DNA from: Acanthochlamys bracteata
Taxonomy: Eukaryota; Streptophyta; Magnoliopsida; Pandanales; Velloziaceae
Direction: 5' to 3'
Length of the DNA stretch: 64,000 nt
NCBI GenBank assembly: GCA_019914995.1
Contig: CM034140.1
Location: 6,670,526 to 6,734,525, forward strand
The translations under genes were made by a program, and so were the position numbers. Shown here in pieces: positions 8,279-19,674 of the stretch (its first letter is position 1; each line of letters begins with the position of its first letter). The notes below the pieces were generated by a model. It saw only the letters and a program-made list of their open reading frames with translations, ran no database searches and was not told the origin of the DNA.

Positions 8279-10830
8279 TCACACCATATCATCACAAGCA
8301 TGCGCATATATATGAATCAATCTAACATATGCAAATCTTATTTCTTAATATCTAGATAAGCACAAGTCAATATGTATATCGCTAATGCATCAAGCACTCT
8401 TAACCATACCTCACAAGCGATCGAGTGAGATCACGTCTCCAACTCGCATCACATCAAACTCTTTGCATATATGCATGCATAAAGGTACCATAAATATATC
8501 AATACATAACACATCTTCTTGTAATGCTTATGTATGCACGTGACATTCATGACAATAAATCTTTGAATGCATACGTGTATAGATGCGTGCAGTAAAAGGT
8601 GAAATGCATACCTATACTATCTATATATGTGGCCGTGCATGTAGTATCTAACTACATGACGCGATACTGTTTAGAGAATCAGGATAATATAATCATATAG
8701 TATAGAGCGAAACCCAGTCTCCAGCTCAACCTACCAATCAAGCTACTTCTGCCTCGGCGAGATACAACCATCCCAAGTGATCAAATCGGATGAACGTGGT
8801 ATCGGCCCCACACGCATGGGCCTGATAATACTATGACCGTAGTTGGATGCCCGCCCCACACCCACTGGGGTCCTAATCTCAACTCCTGACTCGCCTGCCC
8901 TCGTGTATCGCGAGTGTCCATACATAAAAAGTCAATCAAATTCAATTATCTACAAGCATTAATCATAGGTCATATGCTTATGCATATACAAACATAATCA
9001 ACCAAGCCTAAAAGCCTCTATTGGATTTCCATCACCATCAGGTGTCCATGCACATGTAGGTACACAAAGTTACATACTCTATGCTTGAAATTCATATACA
9101 AACAATATGTGAAAGTCACACTCACATATCTAAACTTACAATGCATCATGATTACAATAATTGTCATTCTTGATGAGCATGCTTTACAAGTGAAAAGTGC
9201 ATTCGATGCAGAACCCAATATGGCGTACGAAATGGTGCATGCAATTTAATAGTATCACGTGTCTTCAAAATCATTTGAGTCACGTATAAACTAGTTAAGC
9301 ATGCTAATCCATTTACCAGTGATATACTAATATACTTGTGTTGTGATTATTATGCACATATGCCAATCTAAGCATGCTAATATGTTAGATTCAAAACTTC
9401 TAGTAGCTTAGCATATATCATAACTTGATATAGAGTTAAAATGTCTATACTTTAGCCACTTTAATAGCATAATACCAATGTCAAGTTTACATGATATCCA
9501 ATATATAGAAGACATTTTATAGATCTCATGTACTTGTATATCACAAATTCTAGATTATAACATACAAAAATGGTATTCTCATCAATCATACAACTAATCA
9601 ATTCCTAACATTTTATCTTAATTACTATTACTGTCCTAATTTTATGCAGGCATGCACATATAAACATTCTATGGCATGAAAGATCAAATCTCACTATGCA
9701 TTGAATTGTAAGGTTATGCCGAATGCACCAAAGAATATATTACTTGCGTTGAAAACTTAACGGTAAAGCTAAAAACAAAAGACACAAGTAACCCTCACCT
9801 GTATGTCCATATAATTTCTAAATTTCTACGGCTATCATCAACTTGAATATCCAAGATGCTCATCAAGACCATAATATACACGAAAAAAATTACCATCCAA
9901 TCTTCATAACATGAACTAATTCACAATCTTAACACGCATCCAAAACCCATTTAACTCAATTAGCTCTAAAGCACAATCGAACCAAGATCCATTATTAACT
10001 ATTAAATCCAATCAATCAATAACTTATAAACCATAATACCGACTAATACTAAAACTAGCGGGAACAAAGGCCTACCAAATCAAAGCAAGTCGAGCTCCTA
10101 AATAGCCTCACAGTCTCAACGGCGAACTTACCGATTTTCGACCCGAACAACACCTATGACAAAACGGGTTACCCAAAGGCTCAAAGACAAGATAAAACGC
10201 CATAAGAGATTATTACAACTTACCTTAGCCGCGGGTCTCGCCGGCTCGCCGGATTCCGGCGAAAATTAGGTTTCCGACCAAAGGTGGATTTCAGGCGGCA
10301 AAGAGGCGGCAAAAATAACGAAAATCCAATAAGAGGGACGGTGAAGCCAAAGGAGAACGCCGGCGGGCGAAATCGGCAAAACAACATCCGACGGAAAACC
10401 CTTTTTCAATCACATGCCTAGGCTAGAATTCATTCAAACTGAGGGAGGGAAAAGCTAAAACATGCCAAGGAGAAGGATATTAGAAGATCGGAATTGAATA
10501 ATCGCCGGCGAAACGCCCGGCGAAACTCTAGGATTATGCCGGCGCGAAGGGAGAGATCGTTCGAGAGCCAGATGCGAGGAAACGTTGACGGAGAAGAAAG
10601 ATGCCGGAGGTAAGGAAAGAGATGAGCGCCGGAGGGAAGACCAAAGGCCGGCGAGATGAGCCGCACCAAGCGGCGCTCGGGTGAGAGCTTGGGGACCGAG
10701 CAGGGAAGACGATAGGGAAAAGAAAAATTAAATGAAATCAAGGAAGAGTGAATTGAAGGCATTGGGCTTATACTTGTTAGCAATTAGCTTAAACATGGGC
10801 TTTAGTCCAAACAAGTATTGAGATGTTACA
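8279..10830. other. Right part of the solo LTR, no gene
   Basis: This is AT-rich with alternating purine-pyrimidine runs such as tatatgcatgcata (8468-8481), then GC-rich from 10240 to 10720. Open frames here, for example 10430-10783 minus, lack any recognisable motif and are best read as LTR sequence. Confidence 0.6.
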
Positions 10831-10835
10831 GTTCA

Positions 10836-11290
10836 ACAACACAAGTAACTATGAAATTGAAGCAAAACGTATCATCGAGGAAGGGTATTAAAGACAAACA
10901 AATTATATACCGGGGATAGGTGATCGACGGAGCTCGGATGCGTAGTGAGCGAAAGAGCACGTCTGGCGATGGCACCGACCGTTCTGGTAGAGCTTGCAGA
11001 GCTTCGTCTTGTAGAATTTCAGCCCGATCATTTCAATGAATAGATTGATCAATTCAACAAACGAATCAATGGAATTCAAAGCTCAGACTTACAAGCTGGA
11101 GAATTTCTACTCTCTCTCTCTCTCTCTTTCTGTCGCTCTCCGTCTCTGTATGTCTCTGTATTGTGTTTTCTTATTGGACCAATCCACTGCACTCTGCAGT
11201 GAATTTTGTTTTCTCATTTGGACCAATTTGGGTTCAAGATTAAAGCAGGCCCAAATCTTTCTCTTTATTTTCATTTAACTTTGGCTATAA
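10836..11290 (-). repeat. Duplicated block, copy 2, right part
   Basis: This continues copy 2 after the LTR insertion, from AACAACACAAGTAAC onward, matching copy 1 from 2868 and copy 3 from about 17125. It holds the best-preserved CCCH exon and a CT-microsatellite leader (11109-11130). Similarity to copy 3 carries on upstream through about 11400 (cf. 17610) and again at 11840-11990 (cf. 17990-18900). Confidence 0.85.
10911..11031 (-). CDS. CCCH zinc-finger exon 1, intact copy (gene fragment)
   Basis: From ATG 11031 the minus strand encodes MIGLKFYKTKLCKLY then QNGRCHRQTCSFAH then YASELRRSPIP, 40 codons plus one base. It is followed by a donor (CCCCG, then GTATAT). The ligands fit C-X7-C-X4-C-X3-H, a plant CCCH RNA-binding-type finger with the flanking KTKLC and ELRR signatures of the CCCH13/CCCH40-like group (recalled). 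No second exon with matching phase can be found downstream, where the solo LTR now sits. I call a gene fragment that keeps an intact finger, probably not a working gene. From memory, Arabidopsis has a CCCH gene next to ATXR2, which would explain its presence near the ATXR2 gene here. Confidence 0.6.
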
Positions 11291-11299
11291 ATTTAAACT

Positions 11300-13900
11300 G
11301 CAAGAAGAACTAAGTACTAGAAATTCGAAATCTTAAATTCAATCTTTCGTTACAGAAATAACCAGATAATTAATTAATTGAATATGCTAATGTCTACACT
11401 TAACATTTTCTTTCGTCCAAAACAACCTGTGGTTCAACACGTATTTTTCATTCTCCAATTGAACGATGTCTTAGTGTTGGGAAATGTTTAGAATGCTTAT
11501 TAAAAAATATTTGTAAAAATAAAAAATATTTTAAATATTTTTTAAATATTATTTTTTTATCTGAAAAAAATAATAAATAATAAAATTTTATATTATAAAA
11601 GTTTTTGTATTTTAAAAATTATTAAAAGTTTTATAAAATATTTTAAAATATTTATTAACAAATATATAATTTAAAAACTAAAATTAAAAAAATAAAGAGA
11701 AAATAAGTAACGTCAATTACCTTAATTATCTACAATAAAAACATAGACAATATATATTGGATCAATATCAATTTATAACAATATCTATTAACTATGTGGA
11801 ATACATGAGAAAACCTGCCAGTTCGTCCAGATTCACTGGGTCAAGTGAATTCATCGGCAACATGATTACCCACGAGAATTATGGGTCCCGATTTTATAAT
11901 TTGTTTTTGATTCAGACCTGTGCATTGACTGCAAGTGGTTTCCGTTTTCGTTACGCTTTTTCTAGTGTATGGGCGGATCCATTTTTTTGGATGTGTTTGC
12001 TTAAGCCCAAAATCTTTTATATAGCTGAAAGCTTACGTTCAAAATCACGGTACCAACAAGAGATTAATAAATATGTGGAAATATCTAAGCACTTCCAATT
12101 CATTAAGATCCCAAAAACAAAAAAACCAACAAACAAACAAATAAATAAGTAACAAGAACAATCTCAATTCTTGGATAAGTAGTTGATTTATCCTGGTGGA
12201 TGCTTCTTTCGTATTTCTATTGTTGCTATCGTTGATACGCCACGGTGATTTGTTTCCCAACTTTGTATTTGCAATGTTAACAGGTGTTCAACTCACTTGA
12301 ACGTTTAGGATATGTTTATTAAGTTAAAACTAAATTATTAAAAGTGAATCATAAAAAGAAATTAGTATAAATAATAGTATTAAAATATGTTTAGTTTTTG
12401 TTTTTTATAAAAATATTGAGCTAAAAATGAATTACTATACTTTTTATATAATTGAAAATGATCTTTTTTTTTAAAAATGAGTCGTTGGACGGAAAGAACA
12501 CATCCTTACGATGGATTTGCTGAAGGTGTTTTGTAATGCTGTATTTTATTTAGGAAAAGAAACTGACGCTTAGGAAGCTACACAGCTTTTTAAAAAAAAA
12601 TTTCTGTGATAAGAATGGCGTTCCGTTCGAGTATTTCTATGATATTTTGTATGATAAGAGTGGGGTTCCGTTCGACTAGCATGGGGTCGGTTGGCAACAA
12701 GTTTTAAAAATATAATTTTTTTAATTTTATATTTATATTTTTAAAAAATACAGTTTTTTAAATTTTAAAAAAATTTATAAAATATAAAACATTTATATAA
12801 TAAAATTTTATTACATTTATGTTAATATGTTATTAAATAAAAAATAATAAATTACAAAATTTTAAAATATTTTTGAATATTCTATATATATATGACGCTA
12901 GGAAGCTACAATGTTTTTTCTATTTTATTTTTTTTCTACGATAAGAATGGCGTTCCGTTTGCTATGGTCAAGCAAAACTTTGATGAATAATAAATTCCGA
13001 AACAAATGACGTATTTGATCGTGTGAAATAATTAATAACTACTGAGTGCTGCAGTGCTGCAGTGCTGCTCACGAGTCCCTAATTTTAAAATTTGTTTGTA
13101 ATTGAGACCTGTCCGTTTACGGCATGGTAGTTGTCTTTTTCTACTACGGATCGATTCTAGAACTAATTAAAAAGTTCTCTAAATAAAATACAGTTGTGGG
13201 CCTTATTTCTTCGACATTGTTTTTTCATTTGAGAATTAGGCGAACGTTTGGAAGTATTACTAAAATAAATTTTTTAAAATAAAAAATAAATTTTAAAATA
13301 AATTTTATTTTTTATTTTTAAAAAATAAAAATATATATAATTTTTATTATTTAAAATTTTTTTATAATTTATAAAATTTTAAATAAATTTTTATATATTT
13401 ATAAAATATATATTAAAAATATAAAATTAAAAATTAAAAAAATTATTTTTTTAATAAGCTAAGCTACGAGACAATCGCTTGAAATTTTCCAGTCGGCTTT
13501 CTAGCCCGACGAAGTTGGCATTTCAAGTTATTAGAATATAAGTCAACTACTACGTCTCTCCTGGCAAATTTTGTGACCTGAAAAACCTCGCTAACTAGTT
13601 GACCTGGAAAACCTGTAGCAAGAGTTTATCGAAAAGAAAAGCAAAAAACTAAACGATACTAAAAATCTATGTTAGTCTTTAGAACATTTAAGAATATTAT
13701 AAATAAAATTTTCTAAAATAAAAAATAGTTTAATTTTTTAAAAATAAGTTTAATTTATCAAAAAATAATAATAATGAATAATAATAAATATTATTTATCT
13801 ATAATCATTATTTCTGATACAAATAATTCTTTATAATTTCTAAAAATTTAATAAATTTATAAAATATTATATAAATTTATAGAAAATATATTTTAAAAAA
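11300..13900. other. Spacer with duplicated patches and AT-rich repeats
   Basis: No gene is supported. It holds patches shared with 17500-18900 (for example aatttgtttttgattcagac near 11898 and near 18810) and with 27570-27600. There are several AT-rich MITE-like stretches. A local duplication of about 65 bp lies at 12567-12631 and 12893-12961, carrying gataagaatggcgttccgtt, on both sides of an AT-rich insert. The 131-codon frame at 11757-12152 has no recognisable content and overlaps duplicated spacer. Confidence 0.5.
13243..13466. repeat. AT-rich MITE-like repeat, family A
   Basis: It starts with CGTTTGGAAGT and continues as nearly pure A/T with aaataaatttt motifs. The same architecture recurs at 19080, 26191, 44190, 49541 and 58338. 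No coding content. Confidence 0.5.
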
Positions 13901-14219
13901 AATAAAAAGTGATTAGGGTACACCGTCAAAATACCGCCTTAGTCCATCTCACAATTTGAAGAATGCGTTTAGAGGTTATAAGCATTTCATTTTATTTTAT
14001 GTCATTATTTTATTTTAAATTTTCATTTTTACATAAATTTTTATATTATTTTAAATTTTTCTAAAAAATTTAAAAAATATAGATAAGTAATTCGTCAATT
14101 GATGCGCTCTTTCCAGATATGATGGAAGATGCAATTGATAAGTAAGTGTTTTTACAACCTAATGTTGTTTCTGTGTGTGAAAAGAGTGCACATGCCGCTT
14201 TCTCTCCATCTCCTCCCTC

Positions 14220-14227
14220 TATATATA
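14220..14227 (+). promoter_or_regulatory. TATA box of two-helix gene copy 1
   Basis: TATATATA lies 46 bp before the chosen ATG and is conserved at 28572-28579 in the paralogue. It predicts a start site around 14250, between an upstream ATG (14233) and the chosen one. Confidence 0.65.
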
Positions 14228-14265
14228 CTTCCATGAAAGGATTCTTTTTTTTCCATCTAACAGAA

Positions 14266-14613
14266 ATGTCTGCTGAACGCTTTGATATAGAAGCAAACAA
14301 CAACGACAACGCCTCGTCGGCGACGTTGTTCGAATCCCTTTTACTAGCGGAAGGTTCGCTGGCTACCTCCTTCGCTTTGGCAGCTTTAATCAAGCCTCCG
14401 AACTTCCATAACCTTATTATTTTGTCCCTTTATTTTACTGCTGGTTTCATTCTCATGGTCTTTGGTCTCGTGCTTGTCGCCCTTTGGGGAATCATGATCG
14501 CCAAATCCCCTATTGTTGCTGCTGCCTTCGCCAAGAAGATGATGTTTGCTACCTTAGCTCCGCTAATGATCCTTGTCGTCGCAGGAGCTTATGCCACTTT
14601 GGTGGCGGAGTAA
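14266..14613 (+). CDS. Small two-helix membrane protein, copy 1
   Basis: This is an intronless 115-aa protein starting MSAERFDIEANN. It has a polar acidic N-terminus, an Ala/Leu-rich amphipathic stretch (about 22-45), a hydrophobic helix with few charges (about 50-78) and a second one (about 92-113) ending ATLVAE. No signal peptide or domain is recognised, and I do not know the family. The start is chosen because it is shared with copy 2. An in-frame ATG at 14233 is interrupted by a stop in copy 2. Copy 2 (28616-28969) is about 90% identical by eye, and substitutions are largely conservative, suggesting both have been kept as proteins. An acidic soluble tail and two helices fit a small membrane protein of unknown site. 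Confidence 0.75.
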   Translation: MSAERFDIEANNNDNASSATLFESLLLAEGSLATSFALAALIKPPNFHNLIILSLYFTAGFILMVFGLVLVALWGIMIAKSPIVAAAFAKKMMFATLAPLMILVVAGAYATLVAE

Positions 14614-15225
14614 GCATATATGCATGATGCTGGTATCCATAGTTATATATTTATAAATAAGTGTAGGTAACCACTATGGGATTACCATGCATGTTTTGTA
14701 TAAATATGCATGGTTAATGTGTTATGGGTAGCTTGTACGTAATGATTTTTATGGTTTGTTGCTTCGTTTTATACTTAATTGTGTCTGTGTTTTTTCGTTT
14801 CCTTTATTTTGTAAGGCGTTGTTAAAGACTGTATGCTACAGTGTTTAATACAACGAGTCTTGAAAATATAATGTTATATACCACCTTGTAGTTATGCATG
14901 AGTTGGACTTTAAAGTTTAAATTGCTCCCCAGACCAAACCAGCATGCCAGTAACGCCGAAGTCAGTCATCAGCGATTACCGGCCTGTGACCGCCGGTGCT
15001 CTGCTGGCCTTGCCACAATCTGAATCCAAACTGAATCTTATTTTCATATTCTGCCAATTTATCCAGTTAATGTCGAAATTATATCAAGGTCTGACAGCGG
15101 CGGCTACTGTTTGGGTAGCCAGCTAGGGTGGGACCTTTCCCTGCGTCGAGAAAAAAGGCACCGCAGTGACCTCTCCACGCCATTGGTTTAAACACTAACA
15201 AGGTATGCTTATTGTCGACTTATAT

Positions 15226-16384
15226 TGGTTTTTATTTCTTCTTTTTGTTCCACCCAAGAAGTTGGTATTTTAAAGAAGTTTGAACTTTTTCCCCCCCTTA
15301 AAAGGAGTAAATGATGAAACTTTTCTCTTTTTTTGGGTTGATTTTGGATTCGTATGTCTTTCAATCTGTCAAAAACTGATCTTTTTCTTTCCAAGAAGTT
15401 GGTTCTTGTGCAATAATATAACATTTTGACTTAGCTTAAATACTTTTCATTTAAAAAAAAACACCTCAGTTATTATAATTTTTCAAATATGATCGGTACC
15501 TGCATGGAGCCACCGTCGCATCGTATTGGCGTGTCAACTTCGGATCACTACTCCCGAAGTTGACGAGAGCAGGGGAATCTTATTGGAACTGTCCATATCC
15601 GGTTTAGTATTTTATAGTTTTTTTAAAAATTTTTGAAAAGTAAACAAAATTACATATCATAAAATTTATATATACATATAACTTTTATTTTTTAGTTACA
15701 AATTTAAAATATCTTTTAAAACAAATTTTGAATATTTTTTTTAAAATTAATTCCTCTTATTATAAGCACTTCAAAACGTTATATTAAGAGCGTGTTTTAA
15801 ATGCCCGCAACTGAGTTATGTGAAAGTGAAAAATGAGAAGTGGAGTTTCTTGAAAAATAAGGTGGAAGTGAAGTTTAGTTTTTTTATTTTAATTGATTAT
15901 TGAAGTGGGTTGGAAGTGAATTGAAAAAGAAAAATGTAGTAGAATTTGAGTTTTACTTGTATGGAACTGAGAACTTGAGTTTCCAATTCTATTTGTAATT
16001 GAAATAAAAAAAATAAGTAAAATTCAAATTCTGACGGAAGAAAGTGGAGTTCCACTCCATTGAAACACGCACTCATATGCCCGCTGTGGCTAGCTGTTTC
16101 TATTGATGTGTGCAGCTAATTTGTTGTATCGTCCATAATAACTTACTGTACTCTCAATCTTATATAACCCGATAGATAGCTTATTATCATAACTTTTGAG
16201 CTCTGCCTAGATAGATTAAGGATGTGTTTTTTTCAAACCGTAGTAACTTTTTAGTCAAAAACTACTTTTCGATAATCTTCTATGTTTTTGTAGTAATTTA
16301 TTCTTTATAACTCACTTTCTTAAAAAAATCATTTCTCAGTAAATTTCTAAAAAATAAATTTTTAAAAATAAAATTTCTCTGTAG
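15226..16384. other. Interval absent from the second duplicate
   Basis: The paralogous junction at 29480-29490 lacks this stretch of about 1.16 kb. It holds AT-rich sequence and a MITE-like element at 15790-16070. The frame 15209-15424 (minus) is unremarkable. Whether copy 1 gained or copy 2 lost this part cannot be told. Confidence 0.5.
15790..16070. repeat. MITE-like repeat with terminal inverted repeat, family C
   Basis: The left end GCGTGTTTTAAAT and right end ATTGAAACACGC are inverted copies of each other with one or two mismatches. The interior contains 'aagtggagtt' and AT-rich sequence. Related ends occur near 25745-25940 and 47470-47760. Confidence 0.55.
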
Positions 16385-17470
16385 TCATGTTAGCTGAACA
16401 GATTTAAGTAACAAAACCAGAGCATGATGTCCACTGCATGGAGGTTCTAAATTCTTGAATCACAACTTAGTCCTTACAAAGATGAAATATCAAAACATAG
16501 TAGCAGATGCAAGGTAAACACAGAACAGGACCAAAAACATCTTGCTAACAAGGATATAAAGAAGAGCTGATTACACTATTGACAAACACAATGACCTTTC
16601 ATAAGAAGCTGTCATGTCTTTGCATACAATCATCACAGAACAGTTCTGATAAAGAGAAAATGAAAAATAGAGTACAAACTTGATAAACACAATAACATTT
16701 CATAATATCTTTTCATGTCGTTAGATACAATCAAAATAGAACATATGCTATATCAACGATTATTCCCATTCTAACGTAAGCTTCAAGTACTTGTCTTCAC
16801 ATAAATATTTCCTCCAGGAAGCTGATTCCAGATCCTCCATTCTTTAACAATGATAAAGATTTATTTCTATATAAACACAAGAATAACATGAATCAAAACA
16901 TATTTCTTTTCTATGCATTTTCTGAGTTAGCTGAATCAAAATCTAAACATGCCAAAAACTTGAGAAACTTGAATATCATCAATCTGATAGACATGTCAAG
17001 TTATCATATGTAGCAGAACAAATTCTGTTTACACATAACAACAACATAAGACCTAAAATTATAACAACAAATAACTCAGCTAAAACAACGTCAGTAATTA
17101 ATAATCCCACGCTATATGAGAGTATTAACATCACGAGAACTAGGAAATTGAAGCAAAATGTATCAACGAGGAAGGGTAAGAAAGGCAAAGAAATTATACC
17201 GCCGACAGGTAAGCGAAGGAGCAGGTTGGCGATGGCACCGACTGTTCTGGTGGAGCTTCGTCTTGTAGGTTTTCCGCCCGATCATTTCAATGGAATTCAA
17301 AGCTCAGACTTATGAGCTAGAGTCTCTCTCTCTCTCTCTCTGTTACGTGTTTTCCTATGGACCAATCCACTGGATTCTTGCAGCGAAATTTGTTTTCTTA
17401 TTGGACCAATTTGGGCTTAAGCTTAGAACAGGCCCAAATATTTGTCTCACTTTTCGAAATGCAGCAGATT
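16385..17470 (-). repeat. Duplicated block, copy 3
   Basis: This is a full-length copy of the CCCH-exon block, from CTGAACAGATTTAAG (about 16394) to the leader with a CT microsatellite (17322-17342). No LTR insertion is present at the site occupied in copy 2 (17115-17130 reads through). Confidence 0.85.
17200..17285 (-). pseudogene. CCCH zinc-finger exon 1, decayed copy 3
   Basis: From ATG 17285 the frame begins MIGRKTYKTKL. It then lacks the 9 bp that encode the first Cys and two following residues, a deletion between two short CTC repeats. A further single-base loss after CATCGCCA destroys the last Cys-His part. The donor GTATAA is preserved. The copy is non-functional as a finger. Confidence 0.75.
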
Positions 17471-18021
17471 AATAAAGTAATTAACTATTTTATTTTCATC
17501 TAATTTGGCTAAAAGTTCAAAATACAACAATAACTAAATACTAGAAATTCGATCCAATCTTTGGTTCCAGAAATAACTTAATTAATTAATTAATTGAATA
17601 TGCTAATGTGTAAGGATTTAATTTGAGCGCATTAACTTTTGTGTATTTTTGTTAATTTTAATCTCAATGTATCGCTGTTCTTCATTTTCTGAAGGAGAAG
17701 CAACCGAGCGCAGTGGTTGTGATATCTTTATTCTGTAAATAAACAAAGTGGCCACACCCGTCTTCTTCCGTTCTTCATTCATTATTGATTGATATCTTCG
17801 TGTTAATTATATATAACATAAAACACGGACAGTATATATTAGATCAATATTATTTAATTAATAATACTATGAATGATGTGTCCTCCAAATTCATTCATTG
17901 GTGTCGAAATACTTTCTATTAAATTAATAAAATGATGTGTCCTCCAATATTCATTATTAATAATATCTATTAATGAGGTGTCCTTCAATCACCGGTCTCC
18001 AATGAATGAACTCCTCGGCAA

Positions 18022-18029
18022 CATGCATC
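18022..18029. repeat. 8-bp target duplication, left
   Basis: CATGCATC is repeated exactly at 18788-18795 on the other side of the hAT-like element. The word is nearly palindromic, so one or two bases of the boundary are uncertain. Confidence 0.6.
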
Positions 18030-18787
18030 CATAGTTGTAATTGCACCGGACATCGATCCAACCATCGGATCAATTATCGAACCGTCGTATCAATAATATT
18101 AAAGTATTTTAATTAATAATAATTATTATAATAAAAAATTTACTGTCAATAATATTATTAATAATAATAATTATAGTAATTATAATAAAAAATTAAAGTA
18201 TTTTTATTATGTTATACTATTGACAATAACAGTAATAATAATCACAGCGAAAATTAAAATATTACTATCATAATTACCATTATCAATAATAATAATAACA
18301 ATTAAAATTTATAATAAGAAATATTTAAATAAATTAGGAGATTAGAAAAAAATAAAACTACAAAATAGATAAATTATAAAAAAGATATAACTAACTTTTT
18401 TAGATTTACATATTTGAGTCTAAATATTTTACGATATAAAAATTTAAAAATCACTAATAATTGATATTTATAAATAAGACATAATCAATTATATTTTTAT
18501 ATTATCATATCCAAATGTAAAATATAAACTAAATATTATTTTTCAACATAGAACTATTAATAATTTTTTATTTAATATATTATCAATTTAAAAATTTTTA
18601 ATTAATTTTTAAAATTTTTTTTTAATTCTAATTTGACTCGGACGGACGGATTGACCGGATTGAAGCGGATCAAACGGATCAAATCGGATCAAAATTGGTC
18701 GATAATATAAACGATTTTTTTACAAATTCGAATCGATTTATCGTCTGAATCGACGAATTTTGAGTCGATCCGGATCTGACAACTATG
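18030..18787. mobile_element. hAT-like non-autonomous DNA element
   Basis: A 758-bp element with ends CATAGTTGT and ACAACTATG, perfect over 9 bp and continuing imperfectly into ccgga/cgatcc motifs, is flanked by 8-bp direct repeats CATGCATC. The interior is very AT-rich (18100-18620), and GGATCAAA-type repeats lie near both ends. No transposase frame exists. An 8-bp duplication and ends beginning CA are hAT-like. The paralogous stretch at 11848-11890 runs from cggcaacatg into a gggtcccgatt-type sequence without the element, giving an empty-site comparison. Confidence 0.7.
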
Positions 18788-19079
18788 CATGCATCGGGAG
18801 TCCAGATTTTAGAATTTGTTTTTAATTCAGACCTGTGCATGTCTCTGCAAGTGGTTTCCGTTTTCTTTCCGTTTTTTTATTTTAGTATATGGATCGATCG
18901 ATTTCCATATATTTTTAGCTTATTAAAATTTACTAAAATTTTATTTTTAATTAATATTTTTTAAAAAAGGTAAAGTGGCAGGTAGAAAAGTAAAAAAAGA
19001 AAGAATCATAGGTTTTTAGTTCCACAGACGAATCAGTCTAAATAGTTTTTTATAACTCCGGTGACGACGACTAATTAAG

Positions 19080-19337
19080 GAGGTGTTTGGGATTGCTTTT
19101 TCTCCAAACACTCCTTTTCAATTCTTTATTTTACGTTTTTAAATATATATTTTATAAGTATATAAATATTTATTTAAAAATTTAAAAAATATAAAAAAAT
19201 TTTACAGAGTGAGATCTTTTTATTATATATTTTTATTATTTTTTAAAAGTAAAAAAAATAGAGCTTATTTTTTTAAAAAATAAAAATACTTTCTATTTTA
19301 CAAAAGTTCTATTTTATAAGCAATTTCAAACGCCCTC
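19080..19337. repeat. AT-rich MITE-like repeat, family A
   Basis: The left end is GGTGTTTGGGATTGC and the right end is GCAATTTCAAACGCCC, an imperfect inverted pair. The interior is almost only A/T. Confidence 0.55.
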
Positions 19338-19674
19338 TAAATGTATATGATAAAATTTTATTAAAATTTTATTTTTAAAATAAAATTTTTTAATTTATTT
19401 AAATTGTGGCCTGAAGTTGGACGGGACCCACAAGACGAAGCTCTGCATTTCGGCAGAGTCGTTTTGTTATGTTAGTTTTGGTGCTTGATACTAAGAAAAT
19501 ATTTAGAAATATTTATTGAAAAAAATTTATAAATAAAATTTATAAAAAATTTTAAAACAAGCTTTATTATTTTATTTTAAAAAATAATAAATTATAATAA
19601 ATTTTTATTAATGTAAATTTTTTTATATTTTAAAAATTTTAAAAAATTATTAATAAATATAATTAATAAATTAG

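Larger units (their letters stand above)
3857..10830 (+). mobile_element. Putative solo LTR (about 3.48 kb) with a nested element
   Basis: The element begins TGTCACGACCC at 3857 and ends GATGTTACA at 10830. It is flanked by perfect 5-bp direct repeats GTTCA (3852-3856 and 10831-10835). Block copies 1 and 3 show the unoccupied site. After subtracting the nested element 4788-8273 and its duplicated 5 bp, 3,483 bp remain. I see no second copy of the termini inside, no primer-binding site, no polypurine tract and no protease, reverse transcriptase or integrase frame. TG...CA ends with a 5-bp target duplication and no internal region fit a solo LTR. The starting TGTCACGACC is common in long plant Ty3/Gypsy LTRs (recalled, unchecked). 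The right third (10240-10720) is GC-rich. Strand is given by convention only. Confidence 0.7.
13905..15225 (+). repeat. Segmental duplicate carrying the two-helix gene, copy 1
   Basis: It aligns by eye with 28225-29480: upstream sequence (gaatgcgtttagaggtt), TATA box, coding region and 3' sequence with the shared 'ccggcctgtgaycgccggtg' stretch. The two copies end next to a CCCH-exon block, which follows at once at 29490 but only after about 1.16 kb here (16385). Confidence 0.85.

Noticed and set aside
10430..10783. 117-codon minus-strand frame in the solo LTR
   Set aside because: It sits in the GC-rich end of the LTR, where long chance frames are expected, and has no motif.
11757..12152. 131-codon plus-strand frame
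   Set aside because: It lies in duplicated spacer, the frame is not kept in the paralogous stretch near 18800, and it ends in a Lys/Asn-rich low-complexity run.
14233..14265. Upstream in-frame ATG for the two-helix gene copy 1
   Set aside because: It would add 11 residues, but copy 2 has a stop in this extension and the ATG lies where transcription probably has not yet begun.
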